43,605 nucleotides of DNA from Bacteroidales bacterium (GTDB lineage Bacteria; Bacteroidota; Bacteroidia; Bacteroidales; VadinHA17). Numbering within the stretch: the first letter of the stretch is position 1; each line of letters opens with the position of its first letter. The notes below the pieces were generated by a model. The model ran no database searches, was not told where the DNA came from, and saw nothing but the letters and a program-made list of their open reading frames with translations. Both the position numbers and the translations under genes were made by a program. The stretch lies in assembly GCA_020201035.1 (NCBI GenBank), contig JAIVHO010000047.1:1-43605 (forward strand), read 5' to 3'. Positions 9,114 to 17,325 of this stretch are shown here, in pieces.

Positions 9114-10312
9114 CTTATCTGAAGGAAACGATCCAGATCACTTCTCCATGATTCCCTTATCTCATCAGGTAATTTTCCGGCTATTATCATTTCGCGAAGC
9201 TCACTGCTACCGGCCAGACGGTCGAAGTAACTGTTGAAGAAACTGCTCTTATCCGGGAAATTACTGTATGCATCTGTCAGCCATTCAAGAGATAGTCTGT
9301 CTGAAGGCAGTGTGCCGTTATAAAGCGCTGAGGAGAGGTCAAGCCCGTAACAGAGCCTGTCCATATGGGGTGGAGAAGGTGCAGCAGTAACCGACCGGGG
9401 CGTAAATGCAAACGGGTACTCTTTAAGTGAGGGATGCCCGAACACCCTGAATGGAAACGGAGTACCCCGTCCGACAGAGATATCAGTCCCCTCAAAAAAA
9501 CAGAGCGATGGATAGAGTTGCACAGCAACCCTGTCGGGTAAATTAGGAGAAGGAGGCACAGGTAGATCATACGGCGTCTTATGAGAATATCCTGTGCAGG
9601 GGATTACCTCAAGATCACACCCTGCCCCTCCGGCAAGCCATCCTTCACCATTCAGCATCAGGGCATATTCCCCTATTGTCATACCATAAACCACCGGCAC
9701 AGGCTGCATTCCTATAAATGAACTCCAGGCAGTATCAAGAACCGGCCCGTCAACATAATGACCGTTAGGATTCGGCCTGTCCAGAACCAAAACCTTAACA
9801 CCTGTCTCCGCACAACCCTCCATCAGAAGCTGAAGTGTAGAGATGTAGGTATAAAACCTGACTCCAACATCCTGAATATCAAAAACCAGTATATCCAGGT
9901 CTGCAAGGTCTGCAGCATCCGGTTCTCTGCTTGATCCGTACAGACTAATTATTGGAAGTCCTGTCTTTTCATCCCTGCCGCTTTCAATATACTCGCCAGC
10001 CCCTGCGGTGCCGCGGAACCCGTGCTCGGGAGTAAAAATCTTCCTTACATCAACGCCAAGAGTAAGCAGTGTATCAACAAGATGCTTACCAGTGACCAGC
10101 GAAGTATGATTTGCTGCAACACCCACTGATTTTCCCTTCAGAATCTCAATATAGCGTTCAGTGCTCCATGCTCCCGGCACAACATCCTGAACCCCGGGGC
10201 TGAAACCGGCGGAAGAGGAGTCGGTATAGGCAGCGGAGGAAGTAAAGGCTGAACAGCCGGAAGGTAACAGCAGGACAGCTGTCACACTGAGTACAGATAG
10301 TATATTACGCAT
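9089..10312 (-). CDS. namZ: NamZ-type exo-beta-N-acetylmuramidase (DUF1343, GH171), lipoprotein
   Basis: 407 residues. The DUF1343 family includes NamZ, which removes N-acetylmuramic acid from the non-reducing end of peptidoglycan fragments in cell-wall recycling. The signal peptide ends in LPSGC with lipid-anchor Cys20, so it probably acts in the periplasm or at the outer membrane. Family blocks seen: VGVAANHTSLV, FTPEHGFRGTAGAGE, DILVFDIQDVGVRFYTYIST, VLVLDRPNPNG, PVVYGMTIGEYALMLNGE, LYPSLCFFEGTDISVGRGT and FPFRVFGHPSL. The EHGFRG block carries the acidic residue thought to be important in the family. The muramidase activity is known for a few members and inferred here. The last codons are also the arm of a terminator hairpin. 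Confidence 0.9.
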   Translation of the reverse strand: MRNILSVLSVTAVLLLPSGCSAFTSSAAYTDSSSAGFSPGVQDVVPGAWSTERYIEILKGKSVGVAANHTSLVTGKHLVDTLLTLGVDVRKIFTPEHGFRGTAGAGEYIESGRDEKTGLPIISLYGSSREPDAADLADLDILVFDIQDVGVRFYTYISTLQLLMEGCAETGVKVLVLDRPNPNGHYVDGPVLDTAWSSFIGMQPVPVVYGMTIGEYALMLNGEGWLAGGAGCDLEVIPCTGYSHKTPYDLPVPPSPNLPDRVAVQLYPSLCFFEGTDISVGRGTPFPFRVFGHPSLKEYPFAFTPRSVTAAPSPPHMDRLCYGLDLSSALYNGTLPSDRLSLEWLTDAYSNFPDKSSFFNSYFDRLAGSSELREMIIAGKLPDEIRESWRSDLDRFLQIRKKYLLYD

Positions 10313-10328
10313 CTCAAAATATTTACAG

Positions 10329-10359
10329 TAAAAATATCAAAATAACTTCCCCTTTCCAA
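10329..10359 (-). promoter_or_regulatory. Promoter of namZ
   Basis: On the minus strand TTGG (10359-10356), a 19-base spacer and TATTTTTA (10336-10329) fit the Bacteroidota promoter with one mismatch in each box. Transcription would start about 10 bases before the ATG at 10312. The -33 box is half of a small palindrome CCAACTTGG at 10356-10364. Confidence 0.55.
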
Positions 10360-10399
10360 CTTGGTAATATTTACTAATTTTACAGATCAAAACAGGATA

Positions 10400-11644
10400 T
10401 TGAGAATATCACTTTTTATATCGCGCCGACTCATACGTGAGAGGGACAGGGAGAACTCATTTTCCCGCCCGGTCAACGTTATTGCTATCGCAGGAATTTC
10501 GATGGGACTGGCGGTAATGATACTCGCCGTATCAATTCTTACAGGGTTCAAGGAGGATATCAGGGACAAGATTGCCGGCTTTGCAGGTCACCTGCAGATT
10601 ATAAACCTTGACTCCAACTACTCATATGAAACAGCTCCTATAAATACAGATCAGGATTTTATCGGAACGCTCAGGGAAACAAGGGGAATAAACCATATCC
10701 AGCAGTTTGCCACCAAAGCAGGCATCATCAAGACAGATGAGAATATCCAGGGAGTGGTACTCAAGGGAGTGGGACCCGACTATGACTGGAGCTTCTTCGA
10801 AAAGAGTCTTGTTGAAGGAAATATCCCTGCAATCGGTGATTCAGTGCGATCCGATGGCGTTGTAATCTCAAAAAAAATATCCGATATGCTTGGTCTGTCA
10901 ACAGGAGATCCTTTTGCAATGTTCTTTGTCCAGGACCCGCCAAGGCAGCGCAGATTTACCGTCGAGGGTATATACGAGACCAGTGTTGAGGAGATGGATA
11001 AGATTTTTGTGCTGTGCGATATTGACCATATAAGGAGACTTAACGGATGGAGTGAAACCCAGGCCTCGGGCTTCGAGATACTGGTTGACGATTTCAGCAG
11101 GATAGATGAGATGACCATGGTTACAAGGAGCATAATCGGGTACCCGGCAGAACCTGAGATGGATAAGCTGAAAGTCACTAATATCAGGATTAAGTATCCG
11201 CAGATCTTTGACTGGCTTAATTTTCAGGACACCAATGTAATTGTTATTCTAATCCTTATGCTTACCGTAGCCGGGTTTAACATGATCTCCGGACTTTTGA
11301 TACTGATCCTTGAAAAAACCAATATGATAGGTGTTCTCAAAGCCCTTGGCTCTGGCAACAGGATGATAAGGAGGATTTTTCTGTGGCAGGCTTCCTACCT
11401 TATCTTCAAGGGGCTGCTATGGGGTAACCTGACAGGTATAACACTGGCCTGGTTGCAAGAACGGTTCAGCCTTATCTCCCTTGATCCCTCCTCTTACTAC
11501 CTCTCAACAGTTCCTGTCAACCTGGAACTGTTTCATGTCCTTATTCTGAACGCAGGCACCATGGCAATAATTATACTTATGATGCTTATCCCCTCTCACC
11601 TGGTATCCAGAATATCGCCTGTGAAAGCGATCCGTTTCGACTGA
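10400..11644 (+). CDS. ABC transporter permease, LolC/LolE (FtsX/MacB) type
   Basis: About 414 residues. One membrane segment near the N-terminus (IAIAGISMGLAVMILAVSIL), a large extracytoplasmic MacB_PCD-like domain of about 200 residues, then three C-terminal membrane segments with the FtsX-domain core (VILILMLTVAGFNMISGLLI ... MIGVLKALGSGNRMIRRIF). This is the architecture of the lipoprotein-releasing LolC/E permeases; the partner ATPase LolD is not in the window. The frame is open from a TTG at 10361, but no ATG lies before the first membrane segment. I prefer the TTG at 10400 because homologues begin close to the LFISRRL motif. The start is uncertain. The gene is divergent from namZ with a gap under 90 bases. 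Confidence 0.85.
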   Translation: MRISLFISRRLIRERDRENSFSRPVNVIAIAGISMGLAVMILAVSILTGFKEDIRDKIAGFAGHLQIINLDSNYSYETAPINTDQDFIGTLRETRGINHIQQFATKAGIIKTDENIQGVVLKGVGPDYDWSFFEKSLVEGNIPAIGDSVRSDGVVISKKISDMLGLSTGDPFAMFFVQDPPRQRRFTVEGIYETSVEEMDKIFVLCDIDHIRRLNGWSETQASGFEILVDDFSRIDEMTMVTRSIIGYPAEPEMDKLKVTNIRIKYPQIFDWLNFQDTNVIVILILMLTVAGFNMISGLLILILEKTNMIGVLKALGSGNRMIRRIFLWQASYLIFKGLLWGNLTGITLAWLQERFSLISLDPSSYYLSTVPVNLELFHVLILNAGTMAIIILMMLIPSHLVSRISPVKAIRFD

Positions 11645-11788
11645 TCTGCAAACATTTTTTTAAAAATTCTTTCGGGGCTTTTACTTCAATCCGTATTAAC
11701 ATAATGACTGTTTGATAACAATTCATTCCTGTTCATGGCAATAGTTTAAAATTTATTAAACCGACTCCGTTATCTTCTTAGGTTGAAG

Positions 11789-11820
11789 TTTGATTTATAG
11801 ACCATTGTTGCATAATTTGG
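11789..11820 (+). promoter_or_regulatory. Promoter of the gatE-gatD-nudL operon
   Basis: TTTG (11789-11792), a 20-base spacer and TAATTTGG (11813-11820) fit TTTG-N19/21-TAnnTTTG with one mismatch in the -7 box. The ATG of gatE is at 11840, giving a leader of roughly 15 bases. Confidence 0.55.
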
Positions 11821-11839
11821 CATCCCAAAAGGGCCCCCG

Positions 11840-13828
11840 ATGAAGAGAATTGATCCGGAGAAGAATTTCCTTTTAACAAGGAAGGAGACAGGTTACGTTG
11901 ATCTGAAAGACGCAACTGCAGAAGACTACAGACGAATAGGTTTTATGTCTGGACTGGAGGTACACCAGCAGCTTAAAACCCGGAAGAAACTCTTTTGCCG
12001 ATGCATGGCTGGTATCTACCATGATCATGATAATTTCGATGCTGAACTGATACGGCACATGCGTCCCACACTGAGTGAGCTGGGTGAATATGACGGTACT
12101 GCCCTGATGGAGTTCCGGACCAGGAAGCAGATTATATACCGCATAAACAATGAAAATGCCTGCACCTACGAGGTGGATGACACCCCTCCGTTCCCCATTG
12201 ACCGTGAAGCACTGGAGATAGCACTGGAGATATCACTGCTGAGCAAGCTGAATATTGTGGGTGAGGTGCATATTACCAGGAAACAGTACCTCGACGGCAG
12301 TATCCCTACAGGGTTCCAGAGAACAGCTATCCTTGGTGTTGAAGGAGAGATTCAGCTGTCAGGTAAAAAAGTGAGACTTATTCAGTTAAGTATAGAGGAG
12401 GATTCGTGCCGTGAGGTATCAGATATAGGGCATACCAGAATATATAAAACTGACAGGCTGGGCATGCCGCTTATTGAAACGGTAACATACCCGGACATGG
12501 AGACTCCGTGGGAACTTGCCGAAGCAGCAGAGTATATAAGGTTCCTTAACAGGAGTACCGGTAAGGTCAGAACAGGAATAGGAGCAGGCCGTGAAGATGT
12601 AAATGTAAGTTGCAGGGGAGGAAGCAGGGTGGAGATAAAGGGAGTGGCTCATAACAGCTGGATACCCCTTTTGTCACACAATGAGGCCTTCAGGCAATTT
12701 GCACTCCTTAAAATCAGAGATAAACTATTAAAAAGAAACAATGGTGAATCTACCCCGGAGATAAGCCACAGGGAGATTACTCCTGCTGACAGGCACCTTA
12801 TCACCGGGCCTGTGTCAGACGCTATGGAAAAGGGTTACAGGGTAATTGCCATAAGGATGGCAAATTGCAGGGGCCTTCTTTCACATTTCATCCAGCCTGG
12901 GCATATGTTCGCTGATGAGTTCAGTAACAGACTGAAAGTAATAGCCTGCATTGAGAAGCCCAATATGACACACTCGGAAGCAACTGAGCAGCTTTTTGAT
13001 CAGCCATTCTGGAAAAAGGCAGCGGACTTTATGAATTGCATGGAGAATGATGCCGTAATTATTCTATGGGGGCCGGATGAGGATATCCCTACTGCCATTG
13101 AAACCGTTGAAGAGAGATTGCAGATGGCTTATAAAGGGGTACCGAATGAGACCCGGAAATCGTTTCCTGACGGCACAACAATATTTGAAAGGGTACTGCC
13201 CGGAAGTGACAGGATGTATCCCGATACCGATTCAGCACCTATCCCGCTTACCGATGAGTATATTGAAAGTCTGAGAAAGGATATCCCGGTTGATATTTCT
13301 GAAAGGTACAGGCAGATGATAGACTGGAAGATACCGGAAGATACCTACAGGTATCTTCTGAGTAAAAACATGGTACCCCTTATAGAAAATATCTCCGCAG
13401 ACTATGGCTTTGATCCGTGCTATATTGGCAGATTCCTCGGACACAGGTACAAAAATCTTGAAGGGAAAAGCAAACCGCATAAAAACTTCTCTCACAGTAT
13501 TATTGGTGAGATGTTTGGCTTTATTGCCTCAAAAAGGCTTGATCCGGAAATTGCATTCCCTATGCTGAAAGTACTGTATGAACATCCGGGAATGAGGTTT
13601 GAGTCGGTTCTCACAACAATAGGCTACAGGCCCGCTACCATTGATGAGATAACAGAACCTGCAAGCTTCCTGTATGAAAAATTCAGGCAGGAGAGGAGAT
13701 CGGATAGCGAAGAGGCAGGCATCAACTGGCTTATGGGACAGCTGAGAAAGCAGGCCACAGGAAACATTCCTATGGAGGATCTTAGGGAAAGGCTTACCAT
13801 GTTAACAGAAAAAACAAACAATTTGTAA
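11840..13828 (+). CDS. gatE: Glu-tRNA(Gln) amidotransferase subunit E (archaeal type)
   Basis: 662 residues. GatE is the kinase/transamidase and tRNA-binding subunit of the GatDE complex, which converts Glu-tRNA(Gln) to Gln-tRNA(Gln). Seen in order: GLEVHQQLKTRKKLFCRC (39-56) typical of GatB/GatE; ENACTYEVDDTPPFP and LDGSIPTGFQRTAI of the cradle domain; STGKVRTGIGAGREDVNVS and GSRVEIKGV; then a GAD insertion specific to GatE and bacterial AspRS, with FPDGTTIFERVLPGSDRMYP around residues 440-460; and a helical YqeY-like tail. The GAD insertion and the adjacent GatD separate it from bacterial GatB. GatDE is classically archaeal, so presence in a Bacteroidota-like genome suggests transfer. It overlaps gatD by one base (TAATG) and has its own promoter. 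Confidence 0.93.
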   Translation: MKRIDPEKNFLLTRKETGYVDLKDATAEDYRRIGFMSGLEVHQQLKTRKKLFCRCMAGIYHDHDNFDAELIRHMRPTLSELGEYDGTALMEFRTRKQIIYRINNENACTYEVDDTPPFPIDREALEIALEISLLSKLNIVGEVHITRKQYLDGSIPTGFQRTAILGVEGEIQLSGKKVRLIQLSIEEDSCREVSDIGHTRIYKTDRLGMPLIETVTYPDMETPWELAEAAEYIRFLNRSTGKVRTGIGAGREDVNVSCRGGSRVEIKGVAHNSWIPLLSHNEAFRQFALLKIRDKLLKRNNGESTPEISHREITPADRHLITGPVSDAMEKGYRVIAIRMANCRGLLSHFIQPGHMFADEFSNRLKVIACIEKPNMTHSEATEQLFDQPFWKKAADFMNCMENDAVIILWGPDEDIPTAIETVEERLQMAYKGVPNETRKSFPDGTTIFERVLPGSDRMYPDTDSAPIPLTDEYIESLRKDIPVDISERYRQMIDWKIPEDTYRYLLSKNMVPLIENISADYGFDPCYIGRFLGHRYKNLEGKSKPHKNFSHSIIGEMFGFIASKRLDPEIAFPMLKVLYEHPGMRFESVLTTIGYRPATIDEITEPASFLYEKFRQERRSDSEEAGINWLMGQLRKQATGNIPMEDLRERLTMLTEKTNNL

Positions 13829-15213
13829 TGGCAGAAGATATTTTCCAGGGATACAAGGGAAGAGCTCTTGAACTACTCAAAAAGTACAATCTCAGGGTGT
13901 GGGGACAGGCACGTATCAATACCACGCGAGGTCTCTTTACAGGAACCGTGCTGCCAAGATCTGAAAATGATGATGATCTCCATATAGTGCTGAAAATTGT
14001 AACCGGTTACAATATCGGTATCGATGTTAATACAGTCACCTCAATGGAGGAGACAGGTTACCAGAAAGCGAACTATAAAATTCCGGAGAAGGAGTTTCCC
14101 TATTCTGATGATAAACCTACCGTTAAACTCTTCGGTACAGGAGGGACTATTGCGTCACGACTCGATTACCGGACAGGGGCTGTTATCCCCGCCTTTTCTC
14201 CCGGGGAACTTTATGGTGCAGTACCCGAACTGGCTGATATATGCAATATAAATACCGAAAAGCTCTTTGCCGTTTTCAGTGAGAACATGGGCCCGGAACA
14301 GTATATCACACTCGCAAAGGCTATAGGTAAAGAGATTGATAATGGTGCTGATGGGATAATGATAGGTCATGGCACTGACACCCTGCACCATACAGCAGCG
14401 GCTCTCAGCTTTATGGTACAGGATTCCCCCATCCCCATTATTCTGGTTGGCTCGCAGAGATCCTCTGACCGGCCTTCCTCCGATGCCGCTCTTAACCTGA
14501 TGCATGCATCATATGCTGCGGGACACGGCGATATTGCAGAGGTGATGGTCTGCATGTTCGGTCCCACCTCCGATGATTATGGTTTTCTCCACCGCGGTAC
14601 CAGGGTACGCAAGATGCACAGCTCATACCGCTCCACATTCCGTACTATAGGAGATACGCCGGTAGCAACAGTTACCAGAACCGGACTGACTCATATCAAA
14701 AAAGACGCCAGGCCCAGACGGAAAGACAGAAAGGTAAAAATACTGCCCTACTTCAGTGAGGAGGTGACCATGTTCTATTACTACCCACATATGAAACCGG
14801 AAATTCTCGATTCACTGGTTGATATGGGATATAAAGGTATAATTATCGTTGGCACCGGACTGGGACATGTAAACCGGGAGCTTTATCCGGCGTTGCAGAG
14901 GGCAAAGGAGAAAGGGGTATCTGTATTTATGACCCTCCAGACAATATGGGGTTATGTACATATGTTTGTATATGAGACAGGAAGGGATATGATGGCTCTG
15001 GGAGTTGTGCCGCTCGGAAATATGCTGCCGGAAGTAGCATGGGTCAAGCTGGGATGGGTACTGGGGCAGACCGATGATCCGGAAAAGATCAAGGAGATGA
15101 TGCTGACCCCTGTCACCCATGAAATAACCGAAAGAGAACCATACAACGGCTATCTTGTTTATCAGGGTGGAGTGCCCGAAGTGGAAGAGTTTGTACGCAG
15201 GTTCAGAAAATGA
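13828..15213 (+). CDS. gatD: Glu-tRNA(Gln) amidotransferase subunit D (asparaginase-like, archaeal type)
   Basis: 461 residues. GatD hydrolyses glutamine (or asparagine) to supply ammonia to GatE. A roughly 95-residue beta-barrel N-terminal domain, absent from ordinary L-asparaginases, precedes an asparaginase domain. That domain carries GTGGTIASR (nucleophile Thr107), GHGTDT (Thr183, Asp184) and VRKMHSS (Lys262): all four expected catalytic residues are present. VGSQRSSDRPSSDAALNL and GTGLGHVN are further family blocks. The N-terminal domain and the tight coupling to gatE exclude a plain type I asparaginase. The start ATG shares its A with the gatE stop, and the stop overlaps the ATG of the Nudix gene by four bases, so the three are one operon. 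Confidence 0.94.
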   Translation: MAEDIFQGYKGRALELLKKYNLRVWGQARINTTRGLFTGTVLPRSENDDDLHIVLKIVTGYNIGIDVNTVTSMEETGYQKANYKIPEKEFPYSDDKPTVKLFGTGGTIASRLDYRTGAVIPAFSPGELYGAVPELADICNINTEKLFAVFSENMGPEQYITLAKAIGKEIDNGADGIMIGHGTDTLHHTAAALSFMVQDSPIPIILVGSQRSSDRPSSDAALNLMHASYAAGHGDIAEVMVCMFGPTSDDYGFLHRGTRVRKMHSSYRSTFRTIGDTPVATVTRTGLTHIKKDARPRRKDRKVKILPYFSEEVTMFYYYPHMKPEILDSLVDMGYKGIIIVGTGLGHVNRELYPALQRAKEKGVSVFMTLQTIWGYVHMFVYETGRDMMALGVVPLGNMLPEVAWVKLGWVLGQTDDPEKIKEMMLTPVTHEITEREPYNGYLVYQGGVPEVEEFVRRFRK

Positions 15214-15854
15214 CACCTCTCTTTACAGAAAAATTAAGAAAATCATTATTACTGCCGCTTCCGGGAACAGATGTCCAGTGGGAGATGGCATCGTCGGACC
15301 GCAGGATTAAAGCCTTTCCCCGCAGCGGTGGACCGGAATCCCGGCAGGGAGCTGTGATGATACTGCTCTATCCTCATATGGGAACACTCTTTACACTCTT
15401 TATGCAGAGACCGGTATATCAGGGTGTGCACAGCGGACAGATCTCCTTTCCCGGGGGTAAAAGGGAGGGCGCTGACATTAACCTTACAGAGACTGCCCTC
15501 AGGGAAACAGAAGAGGAGACAGGGATAAGCAGGAATGATATAGAGATATTGGGAAGCCTCACCCCTCTCCATATTCCGGTAAGCAACATTACGGTCACAC
15601 CTGTTGTAGGCTATATCCCATACAGACCGGTGTTCACACCCCAGAAGAGTGAGGTGGTATGCCTGATTGAAGCGGAGATGGAGTTCTTCGCCGGTGCGAC
15701 CGGAGTAAAAGAGACGGAGATGGAGATTATGGAAACGCCTGTTATGGTAAGGTACCACGACTTTAATGGTCATGTGATCTGGGGAGCAACGGCAATGATT
15801 CTACATGAGCTGATTGTGGTTATGGAACGTGCCTCAATTACCTGGCAGGAATAA
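15210..15854 (+). CDS. Nudix hydrolase, CoA pyrophosphatase (NudL) type
   Basis: 214 residues. The Nudix box runs from PGGKREGAD (81-89) to RETEEETGI (98-106), with the metal-binding RExxEE at 98-103. The preceding stretch LFMQRPVYQGVHSGQISFPG (63-82) matches the UPF0035 signature that marks CoA/acyl-CoA diphosphatases. It probably cleaves CoA or similar nucleotides to 4'-phosphopantetheine and 3',5'-ADP in the cytoplasm. It is translationally coupled to gatD by a four-base overlap, though no functional link to tRNA amidation is obvious. Its last 17 bases overlap the end of the convergent mltF gene. Confidence 0.88.
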   Translation: MTPLFTEKLRKSLLLPLPGTDVQWEMASSDRRIKAFPRSGGPESRQGAVMILLYPHMGTLFTLFMQRPVYQGVHSGQISFPGGKREGADINLTETALRETEEETGISRNDIEILGSLTPLHIPVSNITVTPVVGYIPYRPVFTPQKSEVVCLIEAEMEFFAGATGVKETEMEIMETPVMVRYHDFNGHVIWGATAMILHELIVVMERASITWQE

Positions 15855-17262
15855 AGTTCTGGTAGTGTTCATACCTGTTCAGAACTTCTACAACATAATT
15901 ATAGGGCTCTTCACCCCGGCAGAAACCATGTTCCACCACCGGGTCATGATAAAATTCAGGCTCCGATTTCCTCAGCAGGTAATAACCAACATCACTCCAT
16001 AATTCAGGATCACGGCCGTTCTTTACAGCCAGCTTCCGTGCATCCAGTACGTGACCGGGACCTGCATTATAAGCTGCAAGGATAAACTTCAACCGCTCAT
16101 TGGTATCCTTTACCTTTTCCTCAAAAAGATCCTGGAGCCACTGCAGGTAGAGTACAGCCCCCTTAATATTCTCCTCGGGAGTATGTCTTGCATCAATACC
16201 AAAATGACTTCCGGTAGAGGGCATTAACTGCATCAGACCGTAGGCACCAGCCCAGCTGACCACATCAGGATCAAAACGTGACTCCTGGTATGACATAGAA
16301 GCCAGCAACCGCCAGTCCCAGCCAAGAGAATCACTGTACTGCTTAAAAAAATCATCCCACGGGGATACCCTTCCGCTTGAAATAGAATAGAGATCACTCG
16401 CAAAAATACGCCTTGATCTGGGGTTACGGAAGTATTTTGCATACAGGAGAGCATAGTTTGATCCTGCAGTAAACCCACGGATCCACTCATTAAGGCTCTC
16501 CAGAAGGTGATCGGAACCGGTTCGTCTTACTCCCCATGCATAATTCTGGGGAAAGCTGACGGGCGTGTCAACATCCAGTATTGAGTAATATGTTCTGTTT
16601 ACAAGGGCAACATTCTCATCACATACCGTATAGTCTATCTCTCCCCTGGCCACCAGGGTAACAAGCTCTTCTGTCTCAAGCGGCACCGGGATAATATTGA
16701 TTGAATCACCTATCTCATCCTGCAGATTAAGCAGACGGTGGTAGTAGGAAGACCCTGACTGAACATATACGCTTTTACCTGCCAGATCAAGCTGGTTCCG
16801 CACAAGGATGTTATCGATCTGATCCATGGTCATGCTAAGCCAGTTGGAGGGCTTCCGCTGTACCAGGACCTGCCTTGTCTGACCAATGGGCATTGTGAAA
16901 TTAACCTGCTCTCTCCTTTCATTGCTGATGGTCAGGTTGAAGGCAAGAAGATCGGCATCACCCCTGTTCATCCTTTCAACGGCCACATTCAGGTCATTCT
17001 CAGTGATTATCTCAAGATCAAGGTTCAGGTAATCAGCGTAGGCTTGAAGAAGCTCAAACTGAAACCCCATGGGTTCACCACGGTATATAAAATAGCTTGT
17101 GGAGTTGAAATCTGTTATGGCAATCATCTTGCCCCTTTCCCTGATATCATCCAGGTCACGGTCTATAATTACCTCCCTCCGATGTGATTTTTTGGAGTCT
17201 GAACTACAGGAGACGGCTATAACAAAAAGAGATAAGCCAATTAATATAAGCCTTTTTCTCAA
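15838..17262 (-). CDS. mltF: MltF-type membrane-bound lytic murein transglycosylase
   Basis: About 474 residues from the TTG at 17262. This start gives a clean lipoprotein signal, MRKRLILIGLSLFVIAVSC, with Cys19. A longer frame begins at a TTG at 17316, but that triplet lies in a TATCTTTG promoter box, so I reject it. Residues about 35-265 are a periplasmic solute-binding (SBP_bac_3) domain (ITDFNSTSYFIYRGEPMGFQ ... RMNRGDADLLAFNLTIS). Residues about 305-450 are an SLT lysozyme-like domain with SYQESRFDP (catalytic Glu327), GAYGLMQLMPSTG and ILAAYNAGPGHV. It cleaves the MurNAc-GlcNAc bond to give anhydro-muropeptides. The solute-binding domain is the usual regulatory module of MltF. It lies downstream of the porin gene on the same strand. 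Confidence 0.93.
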   Translation of the reverse strand: MRKRLILIGLSLFVIAVSCSSDSKKSHRREVIIDRDLDDIRERGKMIAITDFNSTSYFIYRGEPMGFQFELLQAYADYLNLDLEIITENDLNVAVERMNRGDADLLAFNLTISNERREQVNFTMPIGQTRQVLVQRKPSNWLSMTMDQIDNILVRNQLDLAGKSVYVQSGSSYYHRLLNLQDEIGDSINIIPVPLETEELVTLVARGEIDYTVCDENVALVNRTYYSILDVDTPVSFPQNYAWGVRRTGSDHLLESLNEWIRGFTAGSNYALLYAKYFRNPRSRRIFASDLYSISSGRVSPWDDFFKQYSDSLGWDWRLLASMSYQESRFDPDVVSWAGAYGLMQLMPSTGSHFGIDARHTPEENIKGAVLYLQWLQDLFEEKVKDTNERLKFILAAYNAGPGHVLDARKLAVKNGRDPELWSDVGYYLLRKSEPEFYHDPVVEHGFCRGEEPYNYVVEVLNRYEHYQNFIPAR

Positions 17263-17313
17263 GCTATTATGTTTAGTTAAACATATGTTGCAGATGAAAA
17301 GTCTGCTGCAGGG

Positions 17314-17321
17314 CAAAGATA
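17314..17321 (-). promoter_or_regulatory. Candidate -7 box TATCTTTG of mltF
   Basis: TATCTTTG on the minus strand is a full match to TAnnTTTG, 51 bases before the chosen TTG start of mltF and next to the stop of the porin gene. No -33 TTTG is clear. It makes the upstream TTG (17316) an unlikely start codon. Confidence 0.5.
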
Positions 17322-17325
17322 GTAA

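Noticed and set aside
11840-13828. Bacterial GatB
   Set aside because: The GAD insertion and adjacent asparaginase-type GatD fit GatE, and no gatA or gatC is adjacent.
14155-14505. 116-codon frame opposite gatD
   Set aside because: Lies wholly within gatD on the other strand; its length is explained by gatD codon use.
15249-15773. 174-codon frame opposite the Nudix gene
   Set aside because: The plus-strand Nudix box and operon overlaps are decisive; the antisense frame has no motif.
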